Source: Streptomyces sp. CG1 (GTDB lineage: Bacteria; Actinomycetota; Actinomycetes; Streptomycetales; Streptomycetaceae). From it: a stretch of 64,000 nt of DNA. Under the pieces are notes generated by a model. It ran no database searches, was not told the origin of the DNA, and saw only the letters and a program-made list of their open reading frames with translations. The stretch's first letter is position 1; every line of letters starts with the position of its first letter. The stretch covers positions 7,929,501 to 7,993,500 of the forward strand of contig NZ_CP163518.1 of the NCBI RefSeq assembly GCF_041080625.1, read 5' to 3'. Made by a program: the position numbers and the translations under genes. Positions 55,538-63,623 of this stretch are shown piece after piece.

Positions 55538-56254
55538 CTAGCGCAGCGCGGGGTGGTCGGCGACGACCGTGCAGGAGCCGGGTGCGATCTCCGTGAAACC
55601 GGCGTCCCGTACCACCGGCAGCCCGCTGCCGGTCAGCCGGTTCCAGCCGGCGGGGTCGGCACTGCGGACGGAGAGCGCGAAGCCCGCGTCCCGCCAGGCG
55701 GTGCGCTCCGCATCGGACAGCGCCCACCACGCCAGCTGGGCGCCGTGCCCGGCCTGCGCCATCGCCTTCCCCGCCGACATCTCCAGCTCCGGGTTCAGCC
55801 ACAGCACGGGCTGTGCCGGATCGGCGGCGACGGGCGGCTCCGGGTCGTCCAGCTCGGTGCCCGACACCTGCAGCTTGGCCAGGTCCTTGGGCCAGCCGTC
55901 GAGCGGGATCGGCGGGAAGACCCGCACCTGCGCGGACCGTCCGGTCACCGTGACCCCGGGCAGCGCCTCGGCCCGCCGCCACTCGGCGCCCCGGGCCCGC
56001 CGCACGACCTTCCGGATCCGCGCGTCCTCCCAGCTCCGCACGGCCTCCGCCCACTCACCGTCCCCGTGTGCCCGCTCGTCCCCGAGCAGCACGAGCACCG
56101 CCCGGGCAGCCGTCTCCAGCGCATCGGTACGCGCGGGCGGCGCACTGCGTTCCAACCGCACGACGAGGGGCAGCACGAACTGGGGTGCCTCGTCGCGAGG
56201 ATGGTGCTCCGCCTGAAAAGGACTGTCTCCCGGGGACGGCAAAACTCGGCTCAC
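55538..56254 (-). CDS. Peptidyl-tRNA hydrolase 2-like protein
   Basis: A 238-residue protein. The C-terminal half carries the Pth2 pattern LWLNPELEMSAGKAMAQAGH followed by GAQLAWWALSD and VVRDAGFTEIAPGSCTVVAD, the fold that releases peptide from tRNA. The N-terminal half (about 100 residues) is an added domain with an Arg-rich centre, as found in actinobacterial versions. Streptomyces also have a standard Pth, so this may have another role. GTG 56254 is preferred over TTG 56263. It heads a two-gene unit with the TetR gene. Confidence 0.75.
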   Translation of the reverse strand: MSRVLPSPGDSPFQAEHHPRDEAPQFVLPLVVRLERSAPPARTDALETAARAVLVLLGDERAHGDGEWAEAVRSWEDARIRKVVRRARGAEWRRAEALPGVTVTGRSAQVRVFPPIPLDGWPKDLAKLQVSGTELDDPEPPVAADPAQPVLWLNPELEMSAGKAMAQAGHGAQLAWWALSDAERTAWRDAGFALSVRSADPAGWNRLTGSGLPVVRDAGFTEIAPGSCTVVADHPALR

Positions 56255-56265
56255 AAGGGCCAACC

Positions 56266-56352
56266 TTAAGGGGCGCGGGGCTGTGTCTCATATGCGACTG
56301 CCGCCGCGACGGGGGTCCCCCCGGGTTCGAGCGAAGCCGGGAACTTGGGGGA
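56266..56352. repeat. Composite dispersed Streptomyces repeat
   Basis: The left part TTAAGGGGCGCGGGGCTGTG is the common intergenic repeat of this genus. The right part GGGGGTCCCCCCGGGTTCGA with GCGAAGCCGGGAACTTGGGG matches, inverted, the segment inside dxs. It fills the gap between the PTH2 gene and the ABC operon. Confidence 0.6.
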
Positions 56353-56424
56353 GCGGGAAGCGACCACGCACCCGCAGAGCGCCGACGACCGCACCCCCAC
56401 GGCGGAACCGACGACAATGCCCCC

Positions 56425-57321
56425 ATGCAACGTGATCTACGGCTGACTGCCGTCGGCCGCCGCTACGGCATCCGCGGCCCCTGGGTCCTGCGCGGCGTCG
56501 ACTTAGCGCTGGCGCCCGGCACCCTCACCCGCATAGAAGGAGCGAACGGCACCGGCAAGTCCACTCTGCTCCGCCTTCTCGCCGGCCTGGACGCGCCGAC
56601 GGAGGGCCGTATCACCGGTCGGCCTCGCACAGCGTACGTACCGGAGCGTTTTCCCTCGGCGCTCCCTTTCACCGCCCTCGGATACCTCACCCACCTGGGC
56701 ACGGTGCACGGCCTGAGCCGGGGGACCGCGCAACGCGCCGCGGGTACCTGGCTGGAGCGCTTCGGCGCCGGCGCCTGCGCCGGTACCCCCATGGCGCAGC
56801 TGTCCAAGGGGAGCAGCCAGAAGGTCGCCGTCGCCCAGGCCCTGCTCGGCGAACCGGAGCTGCTGGTGCTGGACGAGGCCTGGACCGGGCTGGACGCGGC
56901 GGCACGGGCCGAGCTGGAGCGGGCGGTGGCCGAGCGGACCGCCGCCGGGGGTGCCGTGGTGTTCGTGGACCACGACCCGCGCCGGCTGGCCGGGGCACCG
57001 GACGCGACGTACACCGTGCTCGACGGCCGCCTCAAACCCCGTGCGGACGACGGGAGTTCACCGGCCGGGCCGCTCACCCTCGTCATCGTGCGCGGGCCGG
57101 CCGGCGCGCAGCTGCCGCCCGACGCGGCACGGACCGCCGCCGCCGAGGAGATCACGCCCGGCAGCTACCGCCTCGCCGTCCCCGCCTCGCACTCGGACAT
57201 CGTCCTGCGCACCCTGCTCACGGCCCGCCCGCCCTGGCACGTCGTGAGCGTCGCCCCGCCCTTTGACGGCACCCCGCCCCCCGGCGATCCCGTACCGACG
57301 AACCCCGGAAGCCGCCCATGA
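56425..57321 (+). CDS. ABC transporter ATP-binding protein
   Basis: A 298-residue protein with one ABC domain (residues 1-205) and an extra tail. Walker A is EGANGTGKSTLLRLLAGL, the signature LSKGSSQKVAVAQALLG deviates from LSGGQ, Walker B is LLVLDEAWTGLD and the switch His is VFVDHD. The 95-residue tail may be an extra regulatory or interface domain. ATG 56425 is used, without a clear ribosome site. It overlaps the permease gene by four bases. Together they resemble small two-gene exporters of unknown cargo. Confidence 0.88.
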   Translation: MQRDLRLTAVGRRYGIRGPWVLRGVDLALAPGTLTRIEGANGTGKSTLLRLLAGLDAPTEGRITGRPRTAYVPERFPSALPFTALGYLTHLGTVHGLSRGTAQRAAGTWLERFGAGACAGTPMAQLSKGSSQKVAVAQALLGEPELLVLDEAWTGLDAAARAELERAVAERTAAGGAVVFVDHDPRRLAGAPDATYTVLDGRLKPRADDGSSPAGPLTLVIVRGPAGAQLPPDAARTAAAEEITPGSYRLAVPASHSDIVLRTLLTARPPWHVVSVAPPFDGTPPPGDPVPTNPGSRP

Positions 57322-57989
57322 CCGCACTCCTGCGCTACCAGGCCGACCTGCTGGTGCGCTCCCAGCGCTGGCTGCCGCCGGTGATCCTGTACGCCGTGTT
57401 CCTGGGGATCAGCGTGCAGAGCGGCCAGCCCGTCCTCGACTCGCTCGGTTACACCGCCGCCGGCCTGCTCCCGGTGGCCGCCTGGCTGGTGCGGATCTGC
57501 GTCACCGGCGAGCCGGACGCGGCCCGCGCCTGTGTCGCCGCCGCGCGCGGCCCCGCCCGCGCGCACCTCGCCTGTCTGCTGACGGCGCTGCTCGCGTCGG
57601 TGGCGCTCGGGGTCGGGGCGGCCTTCGTGGTGACACTGATCAGCGATCCGGCGAGCAACGGTCACCAGGTCCACGTGTCCCTGCTGCGGGCCGGTGCGGC
57701 CGGGCTGCCGGCCACGCTCACCTGTGCGCTGCTCGGCGCGGCCGTCGGCGCGCTCACCAACCGGCCGCTGCTGCGCTCCACCGGCCGCGCGGTGCCCGCG
57801 ATGCTGCTGGGTGCGCTGCTGTCGGTGGTGCTCACCGGCTCCCCGGCGCAGGCCGCGATCAACGGCCTGGTCACCGGTTCGGAGACGGGCCGGGTGCCGG
57901 TGTCCCCGCTGCCGCTGATCGGGGCGGCGCTGCTCACGGCCGCCGCCTTCGCCGTGGCCGCCCGGCTCACCGCCCGCCGGTCACCCTGA
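57318..57989 (+). CDS. ABC transporter membrane protein
   Basis: A 223-residue membrane protein with about six helices (for example VALGVGAAFVVTLISDP, ALLGALLSVVLTGSPAQAAI, LIGAALLTAAAFAVAARLT). The ATG overlaps the ATPase stop as ATGA, so the two are coupled. It has no family signature I can name; the size and context fit an ABC-2-type exporter subunit. No substrate gene lies nearby. Confidence 0.82.
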   Translation: MTALLRYQADLLVRSQRWLPPVILYAVFLGISVQSGQPVLDSLGYTAAGLLPVAAWLVRICVTGEPDAARACVAAARGPARAHLACLLTALLASVALGVGAAFVVTLISDPASNGHQVHVSLLRAGAAGLPATLTCALLGAAVGALTNRPLLRSTGRAVPAMLLGALLSVVLTGSPAQAAINGLVTGSETGRVPVSPLPLIGAALLTAAAFAVAARLTARRSP

Positions 57990-58151
57990 GCAGGCGGTGC
58001 GCTGGGCCTCCTGCCACTCACACCGCGTACACAGCGTGAAGCCCTGGTACGACTCCGGGTGCTCCGTCGCATACGGCGGCGGCCCGGCTGCCTTCGGCGG
58101 CTGCGTGGCGTCGACGATCGTGCAGCAGGTCCTGTCGTCCTCGTCGCTCAT
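57981..58151 (-). CDS. Small Cys-rich protein
   Basis: A 56-residue frame beginning MSDEDDRTCC and containing CTRCEWQEAQ and a last Cys, five cysteines in all. The C-x-x-C pair with a preceding Cys-Cys looks like a small zinc site. ATG 58151 has GGAG very close upstream, and the frame lies 18 bases after the deacetylase gene in the same direction, so it may share its message. Its stop overlaps the end of the opposite permease gene. It could be a conserved small protein or chance; composition favours the former. Confidence 0.5.
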   Translation of the reverse strand: MSDEDDRTCCTIVDATQPPKAAGPPPYATEHPESYQGFTLCTRCEWQEAQRTACSG

Positions 58152-58169
58152 GTCTCCGGCGTAGGCCGC

Positions 58170-59024
58170 TCAGCGGTGTCCGCTGCTCGCGCCGATCAGC
58201 TCGGAGACCTTCACGAACCGGTAGCCGCGTCGGCGCAGTTCCGGGACGACCGCGCGGACGACCTGCTCGGTGGTCGGGGCGGCGCTGCGGGTGCAGTGCA
58301 TGACGACCACCGAGCCGGGATTCACGCCGTCCAGCACCTGCTGGGTGACGGCGTCGGCGTCCGTGGCGAAGGTGTCGCCACTCACCACGTCCCACTGCAC
58401 CGCGGTCAACCCGAGCCCGCTCAGCGTGCGCAGCGCCCGCTTGTCGTAACAGCCGCCGGGGAAGCGGAAGTAGGGCAGCGGGTGGGACACGCCCGCGTGG
58501 CGCAGGGAGGCGTACGCCCGCTGCACGTCCGTCCGCATGTTTCCGGCGCCGACCGTCGGCAGGCCGTAGCAGTCGTCGGTGAACGCGTTATGGCTGTAGG
58601 AGTGGTTGGCGACCTCGAACAGCGGGTCGTGGCCGAGGCTGCGGGCCTCGGTCGGGTACTCGTCGGCCCAGCGGCCGGTCATGAAGATCGTCGCCGGCAC
58701 CTTCAGCGCCCGCAGGGTGCCGATGAGGTCTGGGTTGTCGAAGTGCTCGCCGGCGGCGGCACGGGGACCCTCCTCGGAGGTCATGTCGGCGTCGAAGGTC
58801 AGCGCGACGGTCTTGCCCAGGGTGCGCGGGCCGTGCTCGAAGACTGGGGTCAGGCCGCCGGGGCCGGGGGCCAGCACGGGCGGATGCGAGGCGGACGGGG
58901 AAGCGGAGACGGGGGACTTGGCCGGGGCCGGGCGGGCACCGCCCGCGGGGTCCGCGGTACCGCAGGCGGCGAGAGCCGCGCCCAGGGCACAGGCGGTGGT
59001 GATATGGCGTAGTCGTGGGGTCAC
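58170..59024 (-). CDS. Polysaccharide deacetylase lipoprotein
   Basis: A 284-residue lipoprotein: signal with lipobox LAAC, then a Pro/Ser-rich linker. The NodB domain has the metal Asp in TVALTFDADMTSEEG, the His pair in EVANHSYSHNAF, the substrate-site FRFPGGCYDKR and the WDVVSGDTF motif, ending with VVVMHC. It removes acetyl groups from a cell-wall or extracellular polysaccharide. GTG 59024 is chosen because the longer frame places the lipobox too far from the N terminus. Confidence 0.93.
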   Translation of the reverse strand: MTPRLRHITTACALGAALAACGTADPAGGARPAPAKSPVSASPSASHPPVLAPGPGGLTPVFEHGPRTLGKTVALTFDADMTSEEGPRAAAGEHFDNPDLIGTLRALKVPATIFMTGRWADEYPTEARSLGHDPLFEVANHSYSHNAFTDDCYGLPTVGAGNMRTDVQRAYASLRHAGVSHPLPYFRFPGGCYDKRALRTLSGLGLTAVQWDVVSGDTFATDADAVTQQVLDGVNPGSVVVMHCTRSAAPTTEQVVRAVVPELRRRGYRFVKVSELIGASSGHR

Positions 59025-59159
59025 GGTATGAAAGTAGGACTGAATGATCGCCTGTACGTCGATATGTCCGGCGGGCCGCGTGACGGTCACCCGCACGGCG
59101 GCGGCCTGGCGGACTCCGGTGCTCCGGTGGCCAGGTGTCAGCCGGTGCTCACACGGAAG

Positions 59160-59263
59160 CGGCAGCGGAGCGCGTAGCGCAACTCCGCTGCCGTCGACGG
59201 CGTGGCGACCTCACGCGCACCTACGGAACTCGCTCACGGACTCGTCCGCGCGCGCGTGAGGTC
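59160..59263. repeat. Structured non-coding region with two perfect stems
   Basis: CGGCAGCGGAG (59160-59170) pairs with CTCCGCTGCCG (59183-59193), and GACCTCACGCGC (59207-59218) with GCGCGTGAGGTC (59252-59263). Both stems are perfect. They lie in the 337-base gap 59025-59361, which has no gene. They could terminate the small secreted protein gene that reads toward them, or be parts of a structured RNA. Confidence 0.55.
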
Positions 59264-59361
59264 ACCACGCATTCCCCTGCCGGCGGCGCGGAGGTCGCCC
59301 GGCCCACCGGACGCCAGGCCGACCATCGTCTTCCGCCGTCAAGGGCATCTGGACGCGCCGC

Positions 59362-59640
59362 TCAGTCGGCGCTGTTGTTACAGCCCATGGTCGAGCCGAT
59401 GTGGGTGCCCTGGGCACCCGGGTCGCCCTCGCCGTTGAGCGCGTTGCCCAGCAGGCCGTTGAGGATCCCGACCTCGCCGAGGACGTCGAGATTCAGGTCG
59501 TGGTCCTTGCACTGGGAGCTCTGCATGACGCCCTCGTGTCCGTGCTCTTCGCCGCCGCCGCCGGCGTGGGCGGTGCCGGCGGCGAGTCCGACGGTGCTGA
59601 GAGCTGCGACCAGTACGGCGGCCCTGCGAAGTCTGTGCAT
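59362..59640 (-). CDS. Small secreted protein, Gly-rich, with two Cys
   Basis: A 92-residue exported protein. The signal peptide ends near Ala26 (AAGTAHA), followed by GGGGEEHGHEG and then SSQCKDHDLNLDVLGEVGIL and LLGNALNGEGDPGAQGTHIG, with a last Cys at 87. The mature part is about 66 residues with one likely disulfide. It recalls chaplin-like surface proteins in size but lacks their hallmark Val/Gly repeat, so I leave it unnamed. ATG 59640 follows GGAG. Its upstream 115 bases are AT-rich for this genome, suggesting a regulated promoter. Confidence 0.7.
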   Translation of the reverse strand: MHRLRRAAVLVAALSTVGLAAGTAHAGGGGEEHGHEGVMQSSQCKDHDLNLDVLGEVGILNGLLGNALNGEGDPGAQGTHIGSTMGCNNSAD

Positions 59641-59755
59641 GTCATCTCCATAGTGTGAGAGCGGAAGCGGTCTGCAACAGATCGACCTCTTACAGTCACG
59701 GAGATTAGTATTAAAATCGCCCAAAATGGACAGCGACGCGCCGTAATTTATGGGA

Positions 59756-60319
59756 CTATCTACGGCCGTATCGGCCTGTCAGAGTGCCCGTGGCGAGGGT
59801 GTGGCCGGACAGCGCCCGCAGCAGGTCGGCCGGCGCGGCCCCCGCGGCGAGCGAAAGGCGGCGGTCGGTGGCGTAGACCGTGAGGACGTAGTGGTGCGGA
59901 CGGTCTCCGCGCGGTGGGCAGGGGCCGCCGTAGCCCGGCCGCTTGAAGTCGTTGCGGCCCTCGGTCGCTCCCTGCGGATGCTCTCCGGCGGCCAGTTGCC
60001 GCGTGTGCGGGTCGATGTCCCACGCCAGCCAGTGCGTGAACGTGCCGTGCGGGGCGTCGGGGTCCTGCAGAAGCAGGGCCAGCGAGGCCGTGTGCGGGGG
60101 TACGGCGGTGAGGGCCAGCGGGGGCGACACGTCCGCACCGTCGCAGGTGTGGCGGCGCGGGATGGTGCCGCCGTCGCCGTACGCGGTGCTGGTGACGGTC
60201 AGCCGCCGGCCGGCGGTGGGGGAGGGCGTGGCGCCCTGTCTGCCGCCGTCGTCCCCACAGCCCGTTACGACGCTCATCGCGGCCGCTGCGGCCACGGCCG
60301 CCATCCAACTCCTGCGCAT
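59756..60319 (-). CDS. PEBP (YbhB/YbcL) family lipoprotein
   Basis: A 187-residue lipoprotein: lipobox TGC after a short signal, then a phosphatidylethanolamine-binding fold with TIPRRHTCDGADVSPPLAL, LLLQDPDAPHGTFTHWLAW and GYGGPCPPRGDRPHHYVLTV. These bind anions such as phosphate groups; the physiological role in bacteria is not settled. ATG 60319 is used. MITE-like element C begins 14 bases upstream of the start codon, so native promoter or ribosome site may have been changed by its insertion. Confidence 0.9.
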   Translation of the reverse strand: MRRSWMAAVAAAAAMSVVTGCGDDGGRQGATPSPTAGRRLTVTSTAYGDGGTIPRRHTCDGADVSPPLALTAVPPHTASLALLLQDPDAPHGTFTHWLAWDIDPHTRQLAAGEHPQGATEGRNDFKRPGYGGPCPPRGDRPHHYVLTVYATDRRLSLAAGAAPADLLRALSGHTLATGTLTGRYGRR

Positions 60320-60332
60320 GCCCGGCACGCTA

Positions 60333-60481
60333 GGGCCTGTCCGGCGGATCCTGTCGCAGACACGGGGCCGACGCGCCCTCCCTCACTGCCTCAAGGGCAT
60401 GGCGGCACCCCCATCGCCCCCGCTCGCCCGCACTGATGAGGCACCGTCACTTTCCTGCGACCTGATCCGCCGGACAGGCCC
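60333..60481. mobile_element. MITE-like element C (149 bp)
   Basis: The left end GGGCCTGTCCGGCGGATC and its inverted copy ending 60481 match over about 24 of 27 bases, the best of the three copies. TA precedes the left end (60331-60332). The interior has the CTGCCTCAAGGGCATGGCGG module and CTTTCCTGCGACCTGATCCG shared with the other two copies. No open frame. Confidence 0.75.
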
Positions 60482-60491
60482 CAGGCCTGCC

Positions 60492-61292
60492 CTAGCCCGA
60501 GGGGAGCTCTCCGTCACCGTTCGGTGCGGTCGGCTGGTTGCCCCGCTCGAGGAAGTGCAGCAGTTCCACCGGGATGGGCAGGACCAGCGTGGAGTTCTTC
60601 TCGGCGGAGACCGCCATCACCGTCTGGAGCAGTCGCAGTTGCAGCGCCGCGGGGGTGTCGGCCATCTGCTGCGCGGCCTCGGCCAGCTTCTTGGAGGCCT
60701 GGAGTTCGGCGTCGGCGTTGATAATCCGCGCCCGGCGCTCCCGGTCGGCCTCGGCCTGGCGGGCCATGGACCGTTTCATCGTGTCCGGCAGGGAGACGTC
60801 CTTGATCTCCACCCGGTCGACCTGGATGCCCCAGCCGACGGCCGGGCTGTCGATCATCAGCTCCAGACCCTGGTTGAGCTTCTCGCGGTTGGAGAGCAGA
60901 TCGTCCAGATCACTCTTGCCGATGATCGACCTGAGCGAAGTCTGTGCCATCTGCGACACCGCGAACTTGTAGTCCTCGACCTTCACCAGGGCGCTCTCCG
61001 CGTCGATCACCCTGAAGTAGACGACCGCGTCCACGCGGACGGTGACGTTGTCGCGAGTGATGCCCTCCTGGGCCGGGATCGGCATCGTCACGATCTGCAT
61101 GTTGACCTTCTGCAGCCGGTCCACGAAGGGGATGATCAGCGTGAAACCCGGCGTCCGCGGATCGCCGCTGACCCGGCCGAGCCGGAACAGCACACCGCGT
61201 TCGTACTGCTTGACCACGCGTGCCGCCATCGCCAGATAGACCACACCGGCGGAACCCGCCGCCGCGATCGCGCCCAGCAGTTCCTGGAGCAT
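60492..61292 (-). CDS. SPFH/Band 7 (stomatin-like) membrane protein
   Basis: A 266-residue protein with one N-terminal membrane helix, then the SPFH domain (VVKQYERGVLFRLGRVSGDP, GITRDNVTVRVDAVVYFRVI, RSIIGKSDLDDLLSNREKLN) and a helical tail rich in Ala and Glu (RRARIINADAELQASKKLAE). Such proteins form membrane scaffolds; the slipin subfamily often pairs with an NfeD protease, but none lies here. ATG 61292 follows GAGGAGG. A GTG 48 bases upstream lacks a ribosome site. Confidence 0.93.
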   Translation of the reverse strand: MLQELLGAIAAAGSAGVVYLAMAARVVKQYERGVLFRLGRVSGDPRTPGFTLIIPFVDRLQKVNMQIVTMPIPAQEGITRDNVTVRVDAVVYFRVIDAESALVKVEDYKFAVSQMAQTSLRSIIGKSDLDDLLSNREKLNQGLELMIDSPAVGWGIQVDRVEIKDVSLPDTMKRSMARQAEADRERRARIINADAELQASKKLAEAAQQMADTPAALQLRLLQTVMAVSAEKNSTLVLPIPVELLHFLERGNQPTAPNGDGELPSG

Positions 61293-61383
61293 GGTGACCT
61301 CCTCACGGAGAGGTCCGCTTTTGTCCGCTGCTGTAACCATAAGCCGGTTGGGCCGCTCTGCCGAGGGGTCCGGACAGACCGGA

Positions 61384-61413
61384 CCGGGATGCCGAGGGGC
61401 GTCGGCATCCCGG
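61384..61413 (-). terminator. Strong hairpin after the SulP gene
   Basis: CCGGGATGCCGA and TCGGCATCCCGG, perfect 12-bp arms with a GGGGCG loop, 18 bases past the SulP stop. Confidence 0.85.
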
Positions 61414-61430
61414 CCCGGAGACAGCGGTCG

Positions 61431-62930
61431 TCAGCCGGCCTGTGCCGCCGTCACCCGCACCGGTTCCGGCCCGGCCGCGCTGTGCCGCTCGGCCCAGTTC
61501 TCCAGGGCCGTACGGCAGGCGTGGTCGAGGTGGTGCAGGCCGGACAGGTCCAGGCGGACCGGGCGGTCCTCGGGGAGCGACTCCAGGCTGTCCAGGATCT
61601 TCGGCAGCCGCAGGAAGGTCGCGTTGCCCGCGACGTAGACGTCGACCGGGCCCGCGCCCTTGTCGATCACCTCCAGCTTGACGTGCGAGGCCTCCCAGGC
61701 CGTCTTGGCCACGGCCAGGGCGAGACCGATCAGCACCCCTTCGAACATGCTGACCGCCACGATGGACAGGGCGGTGACGGACAGGATCAGCGCCTCGCCC
61801 CGGTGCTCGCGCCACAGCCCGGCCAGTGCCCGGACCGGGACCAGCTTCGCGCCCGAGTGGATCAGGATGCCCGCGAGCGCCGGGATCGGTATGTAGGCCA
61901 GCACGTCCGGCAGCAGCGCCGCGAACAGCAGCAGCCACGCCCCGTGCAGCACCCGCGAAGCCTTCGTACGGGCGCCGGCCTGGACGTTGGCCGCGCTGCG
62001 CACGATCACCGCGGTCATCGGCAGCGCGCCCAGCAGCCCGCACACCGTGTTGCCGACGCCCTGGGCGAGCAGTTCCTTGTCGTACTCGGTGCGCGGCCCG
62101 GTGTGCAGCCGGTCCACGGCGGCCGCGCTGAACAGCGACTCGGCGGAGGCGATCAGCGTGAAGGCGACGATCGTGCCGAGCAGTCCGACACCCGCCAGCT
62201 CGCCGAACGCGCTGAGCGGCGGCGGCTGGACGGCACCCAGCAGCCCCTGCACCTCCACCGTGGCCACCGGCAGGTCGAGCGCGACCGCGGCCACCGCGGC
62301 CAGGCCGACCGCGGCCAGCGGACCGGGCAGCGTACGCACCTTCGCCGGGACGTGCCGCCACAGCAGCAGCACCGCGATCGTGCCCGCGCACACCGCGAGC
62401 GAGGCCGCCGCCGCGCCGTCACCGAGGGCGTCCAGGAACGCCCCCGGCAGCCCGGCGATCTTGGCCAGTCCGGAATCGGGGGCCTTGGCGGCCAGCGCCG
62501 GGTACAACTGCCCGGCGACGAGCACCAGTCCGATTCCGGCCAGCATGCCCTCGACGACGGAGACCGAGATGGCGCGGAAGTAGCGGCCCAGCTTCAGCAG
62601 GCCCATGCCCATCTGGAGGACTCCGGAGGCGAGCACGATCACGCCGAGCGCGGGCAGCCCGAACTCCTTGACCGCCTCGAAGACGAGCACGGTCAGACCG
62701 GCAGCCGGCCCCGACACCTGCAGGCTGCTGCCGCGCATCAGCCCGGTGACGAGTCCGCCCACGATGCCGGTGATCAGGCCGAGTTCGGCCGGGACCCCGG
62801 AGGCGACGGCCACGCCCACGCACAGCGGCAGCGCGACCAGGAAGACGACGAGGGAGGCGGCGAAGTCCTGCCGCAGATACGGGAAGCGGGATATGAGGCT
62901 GGCGTTGTTGCTGGTCATCGGCGCGCTCAC
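61431..62930 (-). CDS. SulP family anion transporter with STAS domain
   Basis: A 499-residue transporter. The membrane domain has about twelve to fourteen helices, with the SulP pattern GLITGIVGGLVTGLMRGSSL at the start and ALPMTAVIVRSAANVQAGAR. The C-terminal STAS domain (about 400-499) includes RPVRLDLSGLHHLDHACRTA. Its GTG overlaps the carbonic anhydrase stop as GTGA; an ATG at 62918 is an alternative. Pairing with carbonic anhydrase points to bicarbonate transport, as in BicA-like systems, rather than sulfate. A strong terminator follows. Confidence 0.92.
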   Translation of the reverse strand: MSAPMTSNNASLISRFPYLRQDFAASLVVFLVALPLCVGVAVASGVPAELGLITGIVGGLVTGLMRGSSLQVSGPAAGLTVLVFEAVKEFGLPALGVIVLASGVLQMGMGLLKLGRYFRAISVSVVEGMLAGIGLVLVAGQLYPALAAKAPDSGLAKIAGLPGAFLDALGDGAAAASLAVCAGTIAVLLLWRHVPAKVRTLPGPLAAVGLAAVAAVALDLPVATVEVQGLLGAVQPPPLSAFGELAGVGLLGTIVAFTLIASAESLFSAAAVDRLHTGPRTEYDKELLAQGVGNTVCGLLGALPMTAVIVRSAANVQAGARTKASRVLHGAWLLLFAALLPDVLAYIPIPALAGILIHSGAKLVPVRALAGLWREHRGEALILSVTALSIVAVSMFEGVLIGLALAVAKTAWEASHVKLEVIDKGAGPVDVYVAGNATFLRLPKILDSLESLPEDRPVRLDLSGLHHLDHACRTALENWAERHSAAGPEPVRVTAAQAG

Positions 62931-63505
62931 AGGGACTCGAAGGTGTCGGTCTGCGGGCGGTGCGCCCGTACGGCTCCGGTGTGCACCTCGTAGTACCAGG
63001 CGTGCAGGCCCAGCCGACCCTCCGCCAGCTTCCGCTCGACGCACGGGTACGAGCGCAGCCGGAGCAGCTGCGTCAGGACGTGGGCCCGCACGCCTTCGGC
63101 GACCTCCGGATCCTCGGCCACACCGGCCGGGCGCGGGGTGGCGTGCGCGAGCCAGTCGCGCACGGCGGGTACGGCGGTCAGATCGTCGCCGCGCACCAGC
63201 GCGCCGACGGCACCGCAGTGCGAGTGACCGCAGACGACGATGTCGCGGACGCCGAGGACCTCCACGGCGTACTCGATGGTGGCGGCCTCGCTCGTGGGGT
63301 GGAGCGAGGTGTGGGGCGGGACGATGTTGCCCGCGGTGCGCAGCTCGAAGAGCTGGCCGGGGCGGGCGCCCGTGATCAGGGCCGGGACGACCCGGGAATC
63401 GGAGCAGGTGATGAACAGGACCTGCGGGGACTGGCCTTCGGCGAGCTTGGCGAACTCCTCAGGGCGCTGTCCGAAGGTACGGGCGTTGTCGATGAGGGGC
63501 TGCAT
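62927..63505 (-). CDS. Beta-class carbonic anhydrase
   Basis: A 192-residue enzyme that interconverts carbon dioxide and bicarbonate. The zinc ligands are C34 (ITCSDSRVVP, with D36 and R38) and H94/C97 (VVCGHSHCGAVGAL). LRTAGNIVPPH is the typical beta-CA strand. ATG 63505 follows AGGAGGAA; a longer frame to 63730 has no homologous content. Its stop is overlapped by the SulP start, so the two proteins are made together, probably to supply and move bicarbonate. Confidence 0.94.
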   Translation of the reverse strand: MQPLIDNARTFGQRPEEFAKLAEGQSPQVLFITCSDSRVVPALITGARPGQLFELRTAGNIVPPHTSLHPTSEAATIEYAVEVLGVRDIVVCGHSHCGAVGALVRGDDLTAVPAVRDWLAHATPRPAGVAEDPEVAEGVRAHVLTQLLRLRSYPCVERKLAEGRLGLHAWYYEVHTGAVRAHRPQTDTFESL

Positions 63506-63586
63506 ATGCGTGGGTTCCTCCTGGCGCGCCTGCACGGGCGCGTCGGACTTGAACGACGGTTGTGGGGGAAGAGCCCGGTTTCCCGG

Positions 63587-63621
63587 GCCGGTGCGGCTCC
63601 CTGGCCGGGTGCCGCACCGGC
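63587..63621 (-). terminator. Hairpin after the partial secreted protein gene
   Basis: GCCGGTGCGGC and GCCGCACCGGC form perfect 11-bp arms with a 13-base loop, ending two bases from the stop at 63624. Confidence 0.7.
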
Positions 63622-63623
63622 TG

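Noticed and set aside
59943..62993. Long plus-strand open frame over the SPFH and SulP genes
   Set aside because: It is antisense to genes with clear motifs and crosses MITE-like element C.
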